A stretch of 64,000 nt of DNA from Synaphobranchus kaupii (taxonomy: Eukaryota > Chordata > Actinopteri > Anguilliformes > Synaphobranchidae). The stretch is from the NCBI GenBank assembly GCA_029718625.1, contig CM056389.1, positions 14,842,452 through 14,906,451 on the forward strand, given 5' to 3'. Of the stretch, positions 1 to 12,388 are shown piece after piece. The notes under the pieces are model-generated. The model saw nothing but the letters and a program-made list of their open reading frames with translations. It was not told the DNA's origin and made no database searches. Made by a program: the position numbers and the translations under genes. Every line of letters begins with the position of its first letter. Within the stretch, counting starts at the first letter, position 1.

Positions 1-259
1 TCTGAGCCTCGTTGCTTGTCAGTAATAAGTAAACACACCTGTATTTTTGAAGATAACAAGAAGCAGCTTGGAGTGTACGTCCACGCGTCCATTTTGTTTT
101 TTTCCATTTGACGAATCAGTAAAAGGAACAAGAAGGCAGGGTATTATTTGAAGAGCCTGGAGGCTGATGGCGGGGGAGGGGGTGTGTGGGCGGGAGAGGG
201 AGCGCAGCCGTGACACCTTCCCAGACCCGCTCGCCCCGAGGCCAACTTGTATAAATCCA

Positions 260-291
260 CCACCCCCTCACCCCCTCACCCCCCCACAACC
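260..291 (-). other. Clustered C-tracts, potential G-quadruplex on the minus strand
   Basis: Runs of five, five, seven and three C residues are separated by one to four bases. Read on the minus strand this gives four G-tracts with short loops, which fits the usual intramolecular G-quadruplex pattern. It lies just downstream of a TATAAAT motif at 250-256. No transcript start can be shown. Confidence 0.4.
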
Positions 292-588
292 CACTTTCAT
301 TGCTTCTCTCTCAGCTGTCACATCTAATCAGGGTGACAAAGACGGTCAATGCTAACGCTAAGACAGCCCTTCACATTTCATGCAGACTCCCCCGGCCTCC
401 TGGAAAACATCTACATTTCTCCCCTCTCCCCTTTTTTTTCGCGCGCCGAACAAAGGCGTCGGTCTTCTGACAAATGGAGGATCGGCGCGTGGCACCGCGG
501 CCGATTGGATTCTTTAAGATCGCCCGCCTGCCCCGGACGGTCAAAAACGCTGAGGAGGGAAAAATGCAGTCATGGTAAACTGTGCGCG

Positions 589-607
589 TATCGATTTGGA
601 ATCGATA
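589..607. promoter_or_regulatory. 19-bp palindrome with two ATCGAT half-sites
   Basis: The sequence is tatcgatt-tgg-aatcgata: perfect 8-bp arms around a 3-base centre. ATCGAT is a known core for CUT/ONECUT-type homeodomain proteins. Whether it is bound or conserved is not known from this window. Confidence 0.3.
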
Positions 608-646
608 GCTGAAGAGAGAAAGGCGGGCCTTTTTCACCATTAGGGA

Positions 647-662
647 CCCCCCCCCCCCCCCC
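647..662. repeat. Poly-C tract (16 C)
   Basis: An uninterrupted run of sixteen C follows 'aggga'. Similar mononucleotide C or G tracts occur at 2403-2414 and 11745-11764. Exact lengths of such runs are often unreliable in assemblies. Confidence 0.85.
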
Positions 663-1650
663 AGCCCCACAACACTGAATAGCCTTAATTTCAGAAAAAG
701 CTCCTCTCCCGTCCTCAAAGCTTCTAAAGACGCTGTCGTTTGGCAGAGATTCAGGGTATGGCATCACGTAACACCTGACATACTAATCATCAAGAAATTT
801 TGCTTGGAGGCCCTAAGTTTTTAGTGTTTATTTATTTATTTATTTTTTCTTTCATTCTGAGTGTTATTCCCATATCATTTTTCATATTGTACAATGAACC
901 GCAACATCAAATATCGTGTCATTAGATGATCAACAATTTAGATGCTCAATCTCATTGATACCAGTTATCCTTATGGGTCCAATACTTTGTTATTTTTAAA
1001 AAAAGAAGAAAAATAAAGGAAACGACAACAAAACAAAATCTATTAGTCTCAAAGGCTTGTCTAAAATCAAAGCAAAAACAAAGGATTGGAGTCACTTGAG
1101 GAACAAGAGAGCATCCGAGGTAGTGAGGACAGGCTGTTAAAAAAGCATTCGGAGGAGAGAGATCTGAGAGAATGTCACAATGCAGAGACGAGTGGGGGGA
1201 GTTGTTTAGAGCGGGAGAGAGAGCGCACCCCTGCACCCCTGAAGTTACACAACAGGGTGGGAAGTCTGCACTCGTCCTCCTGCAGGCAGCGCGCTGGGGC
1301 TGAGAGAGGAACGCTCAAAACCAGCAACACCGTCCCTGCGCCCCGCAGTAATGCGATCTGTGACGCGCGCGAGCTCTTCCCCGCCGGCCTCATCCCGCTA
1401 ACAGCGTGGAGGAGACACGTGAGGCTCGCTGGAGATGCTCTTTCGACATACGGCGCGGACGGCGTGCATTTAATCAACAGATTTCGTCAAATTCCACGGC
1501 CTCCGTCCACTGTGTGAATTCCCAATATGGGGTAAAGAGGCTTAAAAGGCCACTCCAGGCTGCTCTCTCACACGGAGTTGCCGTTGCCGTTATCTTACGA
1601 CCCGCAGCCTACTGTATGTCTACATGATGCTTGGAACTGATTTGAAAGTT

Positions 1651-1975
1651 TTAAAGCACAACTGAACTTTGGTAGAACTTTGGGTTGTGTAGTTACCTGG
1701 CCATAATATCAGGCCAAATGATACGAGTACTTTTTATAACTAATTTTAATTACACAAAAATAAATACGTACGGTGGCTGGAAGTGTCATTTTGAGACCGT
1801 TTTAGCTGCCCTATAGAAGCGAATGGAGAGGGGACAAATATCCTATTCTGGATTATCACCCCAGGGGAGCACAGAGTAACTAACGAACATATAGTAGTTC
1901 ACCACCATTTGGACTCATATCATGGCCAGGTAACTATACAATCCAAAGGTCTACCAAAGTTCAGTTGTGCTTTAA
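1651..1975. mobile_element. TTAA-delimited non-autonomous inverted-repeat element
   Basis: The element is 325 bp. The first 25 bases, beginning ttaaagcacaactgaac, are the exact reverse complement of the last 25. Similarity continues inward to about 54 bp (left ...gtagttacctggccata, right tatcatggccaggtaac...). Both ends carry TTAA, consistent with TTAA target duplication as in piggyBac-type transposition, although the inner ends do not show a classic piggyBac CCC start. There is no coding capacity. It is a MITE-like element; the superfamily is inferred only from the TTAA. Confidence 0.75.
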
Positions 1976-3085
1976 GGTTTGTCAAAATGTGAGAACACTT
2001 AGATCTTATATTACATTAAGTGAATACAGACAGAATAACAGTTGGTAAGGCTCAAGGCTGGAAGACAGTAGACAACGTTTGGACATCAACGTCTACCTCA
2101 GGTCTTGATAGGCGCAGTCCAGTCATGTAAAAATGTGCGTTATCAGGGAAACTTCAGACGAATCTCAGGACAACAGTGCAGATAACGCATGTTAATGCAA
2201 CTGTTGATTAAACTTAAACTGTAAATTCAATTAAACTGTAAAAAATGTAACTGTATGAATTGAATAATCGAGGTTCGGTATGTGCAGCTAAACCCTTTCC
2301 CTGGATTTTGACTTTCTCACGGACGAAATAAATAAGACGTGAGCCAATGGGATCTAAACAAAGGGGACATCAACATTATTGTCTTTAGAAGTCCTGCATA
2401 TGCCCCCCCCCCCCACTCCCCCCTTCCCTCTCCCGGCTGTTTCCAGAGACTGCATTCCGTTCACTTGTCAGAAGCAATAACGGGATTAAAACGGCCTCTT
2501 GGCTCTGCACGCGGACGCTCCTTTCTATTTATTCCATTATTTGTCAGTGTTTATTTTTCACGCCACATCTTCCCACTCCATTCAATTTCCTGTGTTATTT
2601 TCAAATAAGTCGAGACGCGGAATTTGGCCCCCCGCGGCACAGGCTGCCTCTTCTCGTTAAGTAACGCTCGAGTCAAGGATCCCCCGGATGCTTCACACGC
2701 ATAACATCCGCGATCATCGGCACGCGTGTCACACACCAGGCACATATTATCACAGCTCCTTATTAATAAAATAAACTATTTAATGCAACACTCTACCAAT
2801 GTACATATGGCAAAACTGGAAGCTTGGATGCCTGTTCTCTAATTTCACGCTAGAGCGGGTTGCATCATTGCAGTGCTTCCCCATAATAAAAAATGGCGCT
2901 CACTATGCATGGTAATGATTACAGCCGCTCAGCTGTAACTCAAAGCTGCCCTCGTTCTCTCTCGGTGAACTCCTGCTCTCTGACCCAAAGCCTTCTGTTT
3001 TCCCTTTGCGTGACACGCTGCGCCGCGATGTTTGTTGAGACGCAGGTCCAGAACGTAGGTGCGTTGGTAAGGGGTGTGGTGATAT
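1976..3085. other. Intergenic, nothing recognised
   Basis: No coding match or known repeat is visible. It contains a C12 tract at 2403-2414 and a pyrimidine-rich stretch up to about 2450. The part around 2600-2720 is CpG-rich. Confidence 0.4.
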
Positions 3086-3442
3086 GGGCCAAGGCCGAAT
3101 ATGATCCCTTCCCCCCTTTGAGGGCGCATATTCGAGTCGAATTCGTCAAAAATCTTTTGAGTGGGCGACTTTTTCTCACAAACGGGGGCCCTTAAAATCC
3201 CTGGATGAAACCCTTATTGCCGGGGTTTTGTTGAGGGGATTCAGGAGCACACTCATCAGATACAATTTCAGGAAGTAAACCGGAAGTGAAAACTACAACT
3301 TGTAGGACGTTATAACGAACTACTTCCTCACTGGTTTGGAAAGAGTTTTGTAGGATTCCAGTGGCACACTGCTTGCAAAGTGAGGGAAGAGTGGACAGGG
3401 GACAGGGGGCAGGGAACAGGGATCATATTCGGTTACGGCCCC
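3086..3442 (-). mobile_element. Inverted-repeat element, copy A (partner at 59984-60514)
   Basis: The ends are related inverted repeats: gggccaaggccgaatatgat on the left, and on the right ccgaatatgat preceded by ggggccgtaa when read on the minus strand. The interior read on the minus strand matches, block by block, the element at 59984-60514 on the plus strand: blocks such as 'ctcactttgcaagcagtgtg', 'gtgaggaagtagttc', 'gtgctcctgaat', 'tttgtgagaaaaagtc' and 'atatgcgccctcaaa' occur in the same order. No protein is encoded, so this is a non-autonomous DNA element of unnamed family. Confidence 0.7.
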
Positions 3443-3505
3443 AGTGTCACTCTTGGCCACCGTACTACTCTTCCAGTGTATTTTGCCAGGCTACACATCA
3501 GTCAT

Positions 3506-3604
3506 GGCTGCCTCCATGGTCCACTTCCTGTACTGAGGTGCAAAATAAGGCCCTGGCTGCCTCCAGGGTCCACTTCCTGTGCTGAGGCGAAAAATAAGGC
3601 CCCA
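3506..3604 (+). repeat. Two-copy tandem duplication, 49-bp unit
   Basis: Two head-to-tail copies start at 3506 and 3555. Each begins ggctgcctcca and contains ggtccacttcctg and aaaataaggccc. A few substitutions separate them. The function is unknown. Confidence 0.8.
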
Positions 3605-4234
3605 GAGCCCACAACCCCCCCCGCCACCCCCCCTCTCCCAATAGGCAAGGTCACCCGCAAAACAAGTTTTTTCATGTCCTGGATCTTAATGATGTCAATA
3701 AAATCTAATGGCGCCTGCTGAGTTCCCAAAACCAGCACGCCCCCACCCACCCACTGCGGCTGTCTTCACCAAGATGACAGTAATATAAAACTGATGGACA
3801 GCTACTTGATCTGAAGAATGATAATTAGGTCTTATCAAGTCTCTCCAAGTCTGACTAAAAACATTTTTTACAATTTTAATGTGAAAACGTGGAAAGTTTC
3901 TAAATGCTTCACGTGTGAACAGGTTGAAGTGGTTGGGTGATTGACAGGCGGTGATTAACCAATCAGAGCTCGCAGACGTCGCCACGTACACGCAAGAGTG
4001 AGCGCCAGCCAGTGTATGAATTTTTAGAGAGTCCGAATGAAACGACAGTTTAAACACACACACCAAAAATGCTAACTACTATCAAAAATGCTAACTATCT
4101 ACTAACGTGTCGCATTTATGTGAGTTTATGCCTCAAAGCCATACTCACTCAGAATATGCTCTAATGTAAACACTCACTGGTGTCACAGTACACTGTATAT
4201 AAGCTCTTTCTTATTGGTCATTTTTAAGCATGAC
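3605..4234. other. Intergenic, nothing recognised
   Basis: No gene or named repeat is seen. A CCAAT-type motif (aaccaatcaga) lies near 3957-3967, without other promoter evidence. Confidence 0.4.
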
Positions 4235-4247
4235 TGAATTTACAGAC

Positions 4248-4608
4248 CTGGTGGCACGGTGGTGCAGTGGTTAGCACTGTCGCCTCACAGCAAGAAGGTA
4301 CCGAGTTCGAATCCCGGCCGAGGGCCTTTCTGTGTTTGCATGTTCTCCCTGTGTCCGCGTGGGTTTCCTCCGGGTACTCCGATTTCCTCCCACAGTCCAA
4401 AGACATGCAGGTTAGGCTAATAGGAGACTCAAAATTGCCCATAGGTATGAGTGTGTGATTGAATGGTGTGTGTGCCCTGTGATGGATTGGCGGCCTGTCC
4501 AGGGTGTATTCCTGCCTCTCGCCCGATGCATGCTGGGATAGGCTCCAGCACCCCCCGTGACCCTGACCAGGAATAAGTGGGTTAATGGATAATGGATGGA
4601 TGGATGGA
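4248..4608 (+). mobile_element. V-SINE retrotransposon (DANA/mermaid-like), with target-site duplication
   Basis: The head is tRNA-like with an A box (gtgcagtggttag, 4262-4274) and a B box (gttcgaatcc, 4305-4314), the RNA polymerase III internal promoter. It is followed by the conserved central domain typical of vertebrate V-SINEs (tttgcatgttctccc, gtgggtttcctccgg, cacagtccaaagacatgc), then a LINE-like 3' region (gatgcatgctgggatagg) and an ATGG tail. It is flanked by a perfect 13-bp duplication, tgaatttacagac, at 4235-4247 and 4609-4621. The intact duplication shows a complete insertion copied by LINE machinery in trans. This element is the main evidence that the host is a fish. Confidence 0.93.
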
Positions 4609-4621
4609 TGAATTTACAGAC

Positions 4622-6633
4622 AAAGAACAGAGGGATTTAATCTGTTTAACATGTAGTATGAACCAAAGATAAACACAAGACATGTGGTCCACGACATGTG
4701 GTCCACCATACTATGTGTTTCAATCATCACAGAGCAAAAGGAATAAAGCTGAACTTTAATGTTATCTTTTCATGCGCTACGCAGCAATTTCTTAAAAATG
4801 TAAAGGCTGCCATACTCATAATGTACAAATGATGGTACATGGCCTCTTGGCACTGCTTTTGTCTCATTCTGAAACCATCACATTCACTTGCTTTTTGTAC
4901 TTAGTCACTGTGTTCTCTACCTTGGGGAGGGGCTTACAATCTGTGCGGAAGGGAATTTACCAGTTGGGACTGATTTATTGAAAAAGATAAATGCTCTCTG
5001 TGTGGCATTAATTGAAGTGGATCCACCTTTGAAGTAGTTTTAAGTGGAGGGCCATGAAACATAAGATAATAAGCGTTCTTATAGAAGGAGTGATTTGTCG
5101 ATCTATGATGGCTTTCCGGTGAGAATGGGAGGGCCAGCACTTAATGGAATGATTTCCTTTGAAGAACACAACTGAAACAAGCGCCTCCATAGTTTCACGT
5201 GGAGATGTTTCCAGTGTTAAGGAAACGCAATGGTTTACAACATCTCCAAGAGGCAGTTGACTGCAGACAGGTGGCACGACTCAAGTCTGTTTTTAATCAG
5301 GGCTTTTAAGTACTGGAGGCAGTTAAGTACTGATCTCTCCGCTTGACGTTTGAAGACCACTTCCACTTCCAAGACCACTCCAATATTCGGGGGAAGTTTC
5401 TTCAGCAACAACAAGTCTCTCCCACCCTATTTCACCTTCCGCTTTTTTTTTTTTGGTTCACGTTCTGGTTCAAGTTCTGCTGCTTTTCATCTGAGACATT
5501 GAGACTGCTGAAAGGGGCGTAGAATCACGTGATGCCACATTCACGCGCACGTTACTGTCTCTCCCTCATCCCCTTTCAGGTGACATTCCCATTGATTTCC
5601 CAGACAAGCTCCAGTGGAGGGAGGTTCGGCCTGGGCATAGGAGTCCACTGCACAGTAAGGCATCTAACTGTGGGGGTCAGGGGTCACTAGAGGGTTGGTA
5701 GGGAAGGGGTGGAAGAAGGAAGGAAAGTGACGATACAATTTTCTGCCGCATGGGGTTCTGGATGTGTTCTGGATGTGATACTGATTCGCACGCACAGCCA
5801 GCCGGCAGAACACAGAGCGCAGACCTGTGGCGATCACTCATTCGCCAGGGCTGTAAACTTAGAGGATGGGCTTTTCTGCTGACTCGGCGAAGGCAACGGG
5901 CCATTAGGATCGCTTTTTGTGTCTGCGCCATTACTTTGGGGGAGACCGGCGAGCTGCATCAATAATTCAAAGGGGGAGACACGCCCAGGCAGGTTGTCCG
6001 TTAGTAAGATGGAGGCCAGGGAGGAGAGGTTTTCTACATGAGGCCCAACTTCCCATTTGTTGCCCAGATGAGGGCAATGGTGGCAGAACGTCAGTCATTA
6101 TTACCTGGGGGGGGGGGTCTCTTCAGCCCTGAGTATAAAGCCATTTGGCCAATGTGTTTTGGACCTCATACCAGCTCAGACAGTGATTCTATGGCATGTT
6201 TCTGGCAGGCGCGATAACCTGCATAACCATTCTTCTGTTTCTCTATGTTCCCACTCTCTTGTTCATTGTGATACCTGGGGTTTTATTCTATCAAAATATT
6301 ACTCAAAAATCCTCCATGCCCATCTGACTCAAACATAAACTTTAAACACGTTTCCTCTGCCCAACTACATTTTTTAAGAATTGTCCCAAGTTGTCGACCG
6401 AGTTTGTGACATCGGGCTTATGAATCAGGGAGGATTTCCACATCTCTTCTTCACTCCTTTTCTTGTTATTCATATACAGATTCATTTAGAACAACAAAGC
6501 ATCATTTTTTTCTGAAAATATAGTATTTCTAGTGACTGATTTTAAGAAGAAAAGGGAAAAGGGAAAAGTTTGGGGTAGGGCTTGGAAGAAGTTGTCAAAA
6601 TAACATATGATTACTTTGCTTTTGAATCACACA
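4622..6633. other. Intergenic, nothing recognised
   Basis: No open frame resembles a protein family. Features are limited to a T-tract near 5445, a G9 run near 6110 and short purine-rich stretches. It appears single-copy within this window. Confidence 0.4.
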
Positions 6634-7719
6634 GGGGTCGATTTACTAAGATCCCAAATAAGGGGTGTTATTTTGGGAGCCAAAGTATTTGCACGCGTTA
6701 ACATTTCGCACTTTGCGGGTGATCAACTAAGAGTCATTATGTAAATTACTCCAGCCACAAACAGCCATGTTTAAATGAAAGATTTTGCGAGTTTGGAATG
6801 GTTAAACAGTAATGAAAGGGTGAAAAGACTGGCAGCAATGCTGCCGTTTTTATGGTATTATTTTAGTGTAGGGTAGGCTACTGTTACACTGAACGTTACA
6901 CTGAACGAGCTGGCGGTTTATTATGAATCTGTTTCACTCTCTTAGTTTCTGCCGGGAGTTACAGATGTTTGTCAGGACTGAAATGATCATAACTATGCTT
7001 ACTAGCACTACGCCTCCTCGCGCCGTAAGTGTCACATAAAATCACATTTACATTTGATCATGGGTTTTATTTTTTATAAAGTTTTGATTTGCTTGTTATT
7101 CACTGTTTGTTATAATAGACATTGCATGTTTGATTCAAATTCTAGTTAGGATCCTCTTGTATTCTGTAACACGATTTGCTTCATGATTAAAAAATATATT
7201 CTTACTGTTCATGCTGTAGCCTATGTAGGCTATCCGCCAATTCTCTTCTTGTGTATTTTAAGCATTAGCTAGAATGGGCCAGTTAATTACCCACCATTGT
7301 TACGCAATCATTAAGAACGTTCAATTATGGATATTCCAAACACCTGTACCTGTCTTGCTATGATGACAGCCATCATCTTATCAATTCCGTGTCTTTTAAT
7401 ACCTGCTTTCCATTTTTACTCAAATTCACCCACAAATACCTTTCCCAAACTTTCGGGCTAAGTAAATCACTTTACACATACTAAAGTAATCTATTTGCAT
7501 GAACACCTCCCACTATTTCACTAAATAACATAGGGACGCCCAATTTTGCATATTCATTCAGGCTAACCCACAAAAATGAGAAATAAACGTATCTTTCAAT
7601 TTTAGCACATGCCATCGTCTTTACACCTTGTTAGTTGATCACCTCAGACGATTTTTTTTGTGGGTGGTAACAGTTTTACACGTGTTTTTGTACACGCAAA
7701 CCTTTAGTAAATCGACCCC
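6634..7719. mobile_element. 1.1-kb DNA element with 16-bp terminal inverted repeats
   Basis: The left end ggggtcgatttactaa (6634-6649) is the exact reverse complement of the right end ttagtaaatcgacccc (7704-7719). The interior has no recognisable transposase and is AT-rich. No convincing target duplication is visible (flanks cacaca and atattt). The 'gatttactaa' core is shared with the smaller foldback at 25731-25871. The family is not assigned. Confidence 0.7.
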
Positions 7720-8435
7720 ATATTTTGACACAAGGGAATCATTTTACAATAGAACTGATTTTTCCCATGAAAAAAAAAATCTAAATTGAATTGCAACACA
7801 CCTTGTGAGTTTGTCTTGCTCTAGAGACTTATGATCAACCTTAGACAGCATTTGGACTGTCAAAATGAAGCCCCAACCATCACTGCAGAGGTTAGAAGTG
7901 TAAATAAATTAGCATTGTTGCATTAGGAAAATACAAAGACGTGAAGGCTCATTATTGAACGTGGAAGTGAATGGAAGAATCTTGTTTTCTTAACCTGAGG
8001 TGACGGTATTCATCAGAGACACCATGAAAGGGAAACCATCGACTTCCTGAAGCGTTTGTCTTCTTTCTCCCAGAAAATGCAAGGTGAAAGAAGCCCTATT
8101 AGGAAAAGCCTTCTGATACTCTCTTTGTGTTCTCACCCGAGTGAGTTTGCGATACCTTTCACTTGCGGTTTGTGTTTAATCCGCTGATCAGTAGATTTAC
8201 AATGTAGGATGTTCTCATGTTTGACATCGGCATCGTAATTAAATTCACTTACACTTTTTATTGTAAGGCTCTCTAGAGTCACTAGCAATTTATCACGATT
8301 CTGGAAGTGCTGGCAAAAGGACAGAGTATCTTTGGGGTTCTGTTCAAACCCAGTAGGTTCATTATCACGTGACATACGACTCAAGACCGGATGCATTCGG
8401 ACCCTAAAACAAACACACTGCCATTATGACATTAT
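7720..8435. other. Intergenic, nothing recognised
   Basis: There is no coding evidence. An 87-codon minus-strand open frame (8133-8396) has no recognisable motif and no splice context, and is treated as chance. Confidence 0.4.
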
Positions 8436-10436
8436 GGGCCCTATCTTACACCCGGCGCAAAGCGGCGCTAACGCAAACGCAAGTGTCTTTGCTATCTTAC
8501 ACCCGGCGCTAGGTCCATAATAACGCCTAACGCTTACGCCGTCAAACTAGCATGTTTGACGGCGTAACTCTTGCGCCATCATTAGTGAACTGGGCGTGTT
8601 GGTCTTAAGATGAGGAGTGGCCAGGATTCTTTTTGGCGTATTGCTATCTTGAGCCAGCAGAAAGCGCTTGCGCTAGAACCACCACAAACCTGGTCTAAAG
8701 TCATGTCGCAGTTGTTTACATGCTATTTTAACGGCGCATATAAGTGCGTCTACATAGGCGTGTGCACAACGCGCATACCCTCCTGTCTGTTACACACAGG
8801 GGCGTGCACAGGCATGACTAAAATATCTAGATCACAATGTGAAATATTATTATTGTGTAGGCTATATCAAAAATGCATAATAATAAAAGGTTCCATAGGT
8901 CCACATACCTTTCCCTCAGCGAAGGGAAACAATGCCACATTACATTGCTCTCAGCCCACTCCATCAACATCCAGGCGATGTGCGATGGTACGGGACAATG
9001 GCTATCCATTAAAAAGGAGCTGATAACACCTATAGCTATCAAGCCTAATGCGCGAATTGTCTTTGCACCTAATGCGTGAATTGTCATTCAATGGAAAACT
9101 CGCGCACGGCAATAGACGGACATTTAAGTTCTGAAAATGCACTTCAGATGTCATTACAATATAGCTCTGTTTATCTATGAATACAGCCTGTAAGTAAATA
9201 GAATGGTTTGTGACTGAAAAAAGTTCAAAACCTTGTCCAGTGAATATTGCATTTATTGTTTTTCAAATAGCCTAGGCTACAGCGAATTCGCTGTGCATAA
9301 GGTTTTTTTCGATAGCCTATGGTTAAAAAACGGAGATGTCACCATGTTAACTAAATTGTAACCTTAGCTATTCTTCGTCCTTCATATTTTTTTAAATGAC
9401 AGTGACCAGGTTTCCATACTCTCACCGTTTAAAACCCAGCTGATTTCACCCGTTATTCCTTAACTGAACAAAACGATTTTAAAGAGAACTAAGCGTCTAA
9501 TTAGAAACTAAAACGAATTTGCAGCACGTTACACAATTAATTCACAATTAATTTTAATGCCATTCTCTGCACGTGAGCTGCATTTTCTCTGTTTCCCCTG
9601 CTGTAAGTCGCACGTTTAACGGTCTTCCTGGGAAAGTGGATTGTTTTAAAGGATTACGCTACGAGTAAAACAGGTTGGTCACATTTCCATAAACAGGACA
9701 TTATTAAACAAGGGGAAATATGCGTGAACTTATGGGTTGCGAACCTGACAGCTTTATTGTATGGCTATTTAGTGTCATCATTAAGGCAAAATAACGGTAT
9801 GTATGTTATTAATCAATATTAGCCTACTATGCAGGTAGCCTAATGAACTTTGGATGAAGCTTGAACTTCGAGAACTCCATGAGAACAGCCTCTTGGAATT
9901 GATGTTTGACACTTTCATTGCATAATCAAACGAAATTCGCTGAACAAGCAGGCTAATTTGGCGTTTTCTAAGGTGAGACTGAAGCCATTGATAGCTTATT
10001 CTCAGCTGTTGCAGGTCCTTTTAACAAAATTTAACCGCACATATTTTGTAAAATAACAGCCCTGTCTGGAATTACCGGGAACTCATAGGCTAATGGTTAG
10101 TCCGAATAATATTGATCATACTCCATTTAGCCTATTCCTTGATCACACTAAACACGCACGAGCATGTCTGTTTTGCCATCATAAGCAATCCGCCAAGGTG
10201 GAAAAGCAGGCTTTTAAAGGGAATGGGATATGACATTTTGATTGGTTTATTGAATGTCACGCCCAAGACACACCTATAATTAATGAAGCGACTAGGTTCA
10301 GCCCAGTTGCGCCATGCGCCGTGCTTAGCGCCAAAAAAACACGGCGTTAAAATAGCAAAAGTGGACTTGGACACGCCCTAAATGGACTTAGCGCCATGCG
10401 CTTAGACTAAGCGCCAAGATCGCCAAGATAGGGCCC
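8436..10436. mobile_element. 2.0-kb DNA transposon with GGGCCCTATCTT ends
   Basis: The left end gggccctatctt (8436-8447) mirrors aagatagggccc at 10425-10436. The subterminal parts are rich in GGCGC/GCGCC motifs on both sides (cggcgctaacgc; gcgccatgcgcttag), which is common in fish PIF/Harbinger-like or ISL2EU-like elements. A 3-bp 'tat' lies outside each end and may be the target duplication, though the terminal palindrome makes the exact boundary ambiguous. No transposase domain is recognisable in about 2 kb, so it is probably a deleted or decayed copy. Confidence 0.75.
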
Positions 10437-10439
10437 TAT

Positions 10440-11730
10440 GACCCTAAAACATAAAAAGACACGTTTGCACAAAAGTGGGCAGTAAAGTCTCATGTCTTAT
10501 GTTATAAACGGCCGTTTGTCTTTGTGTTTGTAAGAATTGGGAAAAATCGAGTTATACCAAAATTGCAATTTATTGCATAATGAAAAATGTGTGCTTATGA
10601 TAACTGGGAGCTGAAAATGATTATTAAATTAATGTCATTTCAATAATTGATGTTGCAGCTATTCAAGCAGCCAACTATTTATAGTAGGCCTGTAGGAGCC
10701 ATAGGATTTTAGTGATTGTAATTTAATAGTCTTTTCCCAACTATTTTCACTTGCCCATATCTCATATAAAGGTGGCGTGAAGGTTCAATGCTACCTACAG
10801 AAGCGGTTTAGCGAAGTATGGTTTTTTGAAGTCCGTGCATCTCTGCAAAATAACAAAAAATATGTATACGTATATATATATATATATTTCCAGATTGTCA
10901 TGCAAATTGACTTAAAATGCAAGTGAAAAGAAAGTCTTACAAGGTAAATGCTGGGTGCACACACAGGGTTCAGTGTAAAATGCTCGGTGTCCATTCAGCT
11001 TTAACGGAATTTATATGCATCTAATGGGGGATGCAAGCAGAGTCTGTCAGAGTACAACGTGTAGATTTAACATTGAGCACTGTGGAGATGGAGAGTGACC
11101 TGGCATTACTTTTCCCACTCATTTGCAGTAGCGGGGGGTGGTTGCCGAGATGCAAGTCAGCATGACTCATTGGATGGTTTCCCAATATGCAACGCTCCAG
11201 CGCCGTGGGTACAGGGGCCTTAGGCAGGGAGCACAGGCTTAGATTTGAGTGAAATCAGGGCATCCTACCAACTTTTTCTTTTCTTTTTTTTTTCCATGTG
11301 TGCCACTTATATGCCCCTTAATCTCCTGTGCCTGGCATATTTACATGAAAGTATACGAGCACCGGTGTTCAATCTGTGAGATTTTAATAAACACCCCTGA
11401 GTTTATACTATCATTTCAGCTCTGTTTGGGAATTGTATATAAGATCTAAGATATCAGATTGGAACAGGGCTGCAGGCTGATACAGCCACTTAATCTGCTA
11501 AAGGCAATGAAGGACTGAATTCATGCAAGCGCTGTTCCATGAGGTCAGGTCTATTTCATGAAGCCAAAATATACTTTAAAAAAAAAATTTTTTTTTTTGC
11601 TTGCATACTTTGCAACCGCATGCTCATAAAAAAAATAAATAAATAAAAATAAAAACTTTTAGCTTATCACACAGAAAGCCGTGCTTGATTTAATTAGCGT
11701 TTGGAAGGAAAAAAGTGTTAAATATAAACT

Positions 11731-11761
<31 letters not shown>

Positions 11762-12059
11762 GGGCAAAGATAGTAAGTACAAAAATATCAATAAATAACA
11801 GGCTCCTTGGCTGAGGTTATAGGTCATCCCTCATTGCCCCTGTTCTGTTTGGAGAACAGGCCATTTTTATCTGCACCGTTTTAGCTCTCCCCCTCCTCTG
11901 CACCTTAACCCCTCTCCTTCATCTCATCCTTTAATTTTCACAATTGCACTTCTGCAGGATAGGGGGGGGGGGGATATGGAAAAATACACAAAGTATATTA
12001 TACTGTATATTGTGTAAATGGAAGCACATTATAAGAATATGAGGCAAGTAATAAGTAGC
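10440..12059. other. Intergenic, AT-rich, nothing recognised
   Basis: The stretch holds short TA runs near 10868-10888, A/T homopolymers near 11579-11598 and 11625-11655, and the TG/G tract listed separately. No gene is supported. Confidence 0.4.
11731..11764. repeat. TG repeat passing into a G20 homopolymer
   Basis: A short (GT)n array runs directly into twenty consecutive G residues (11745-11764). The G tract can form quadruplex-like structures and is prone to length errors. Confidence 0.85.
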
Positions 12060-12388
12060 AGGGCCATCTTTTCCCTTCAGAACGGTTTCCGTCCTTCTTG
12101 GAATGCTGTCATATAATTCTGAACTGCGTGCAGTGTGATATTGGACCATTCTTCATGACCGACAGCCTCCAGCTCTTTGAGGGATGAAAGAGGTGGAAAT
12201 CTACTCTGCGCTCCGGAACATCCCATAACGGGTAAAATGATGTTTAGTTCTGTACATTGTGGAGGGCGTGGAATGCATTTCACTTCATCCTGGTATTCGT
12301 GAAACCATTCTTGAATTTGTTTAGCAGTGTTCACAGGGGTGTTGCCATCTTGGAATATGGGGAGATCACGAGGGAGCTGTTTATACAT
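12060..12388 (-). pseudogene. Tc1/mariner transposase fragment, C-terminal part, decayed
   Basis: The minus-strand frame at 12077-12388 reads like the C-terminal half of a Tc1 transposase. It has IFQDGNTPVNTAK where the family has the segment containing the second catalytic Asp, then EWF, and later 'ELEAVGHEEWSNI', matching the family's 'leeWskIp' region. The block normally containing the last catalytic acidic residue is altered (PQCTELNIILPVMG), so catalysis is lost. The N-terminal half and TIRs are missing. It abuts a second Tc1 copy in the opposite orientation. Confidence 0.75.

Larger units (their letters stand above)
1..1650. other. GC-rich single-copy-like DNA, no gene recognised
   Basis: No open frame here resembles a known protein, and no frame combines length with splice signals. 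The stretch has more CpG and GC than most of the window, especially about 160-330, 430-560 and 1200-1560, and it holds C-tracts and short palindromes listed separately. It could be a regulatory or promoter-proximal region of a gene outside the window. That is inference from base composition only. Confidence 0.4.

Noticed and set aside
4250..4320. tRNA gene
   Set aside because: The A and B boxes belong to the tRNA-derived head of the V-SINE; the cloverleaf is not intact and a target duplication encloses the whole element.
5677..6132. Short frames on both strands
   Set aside because: None has a recognisable motif, and the frames conflict with each other.
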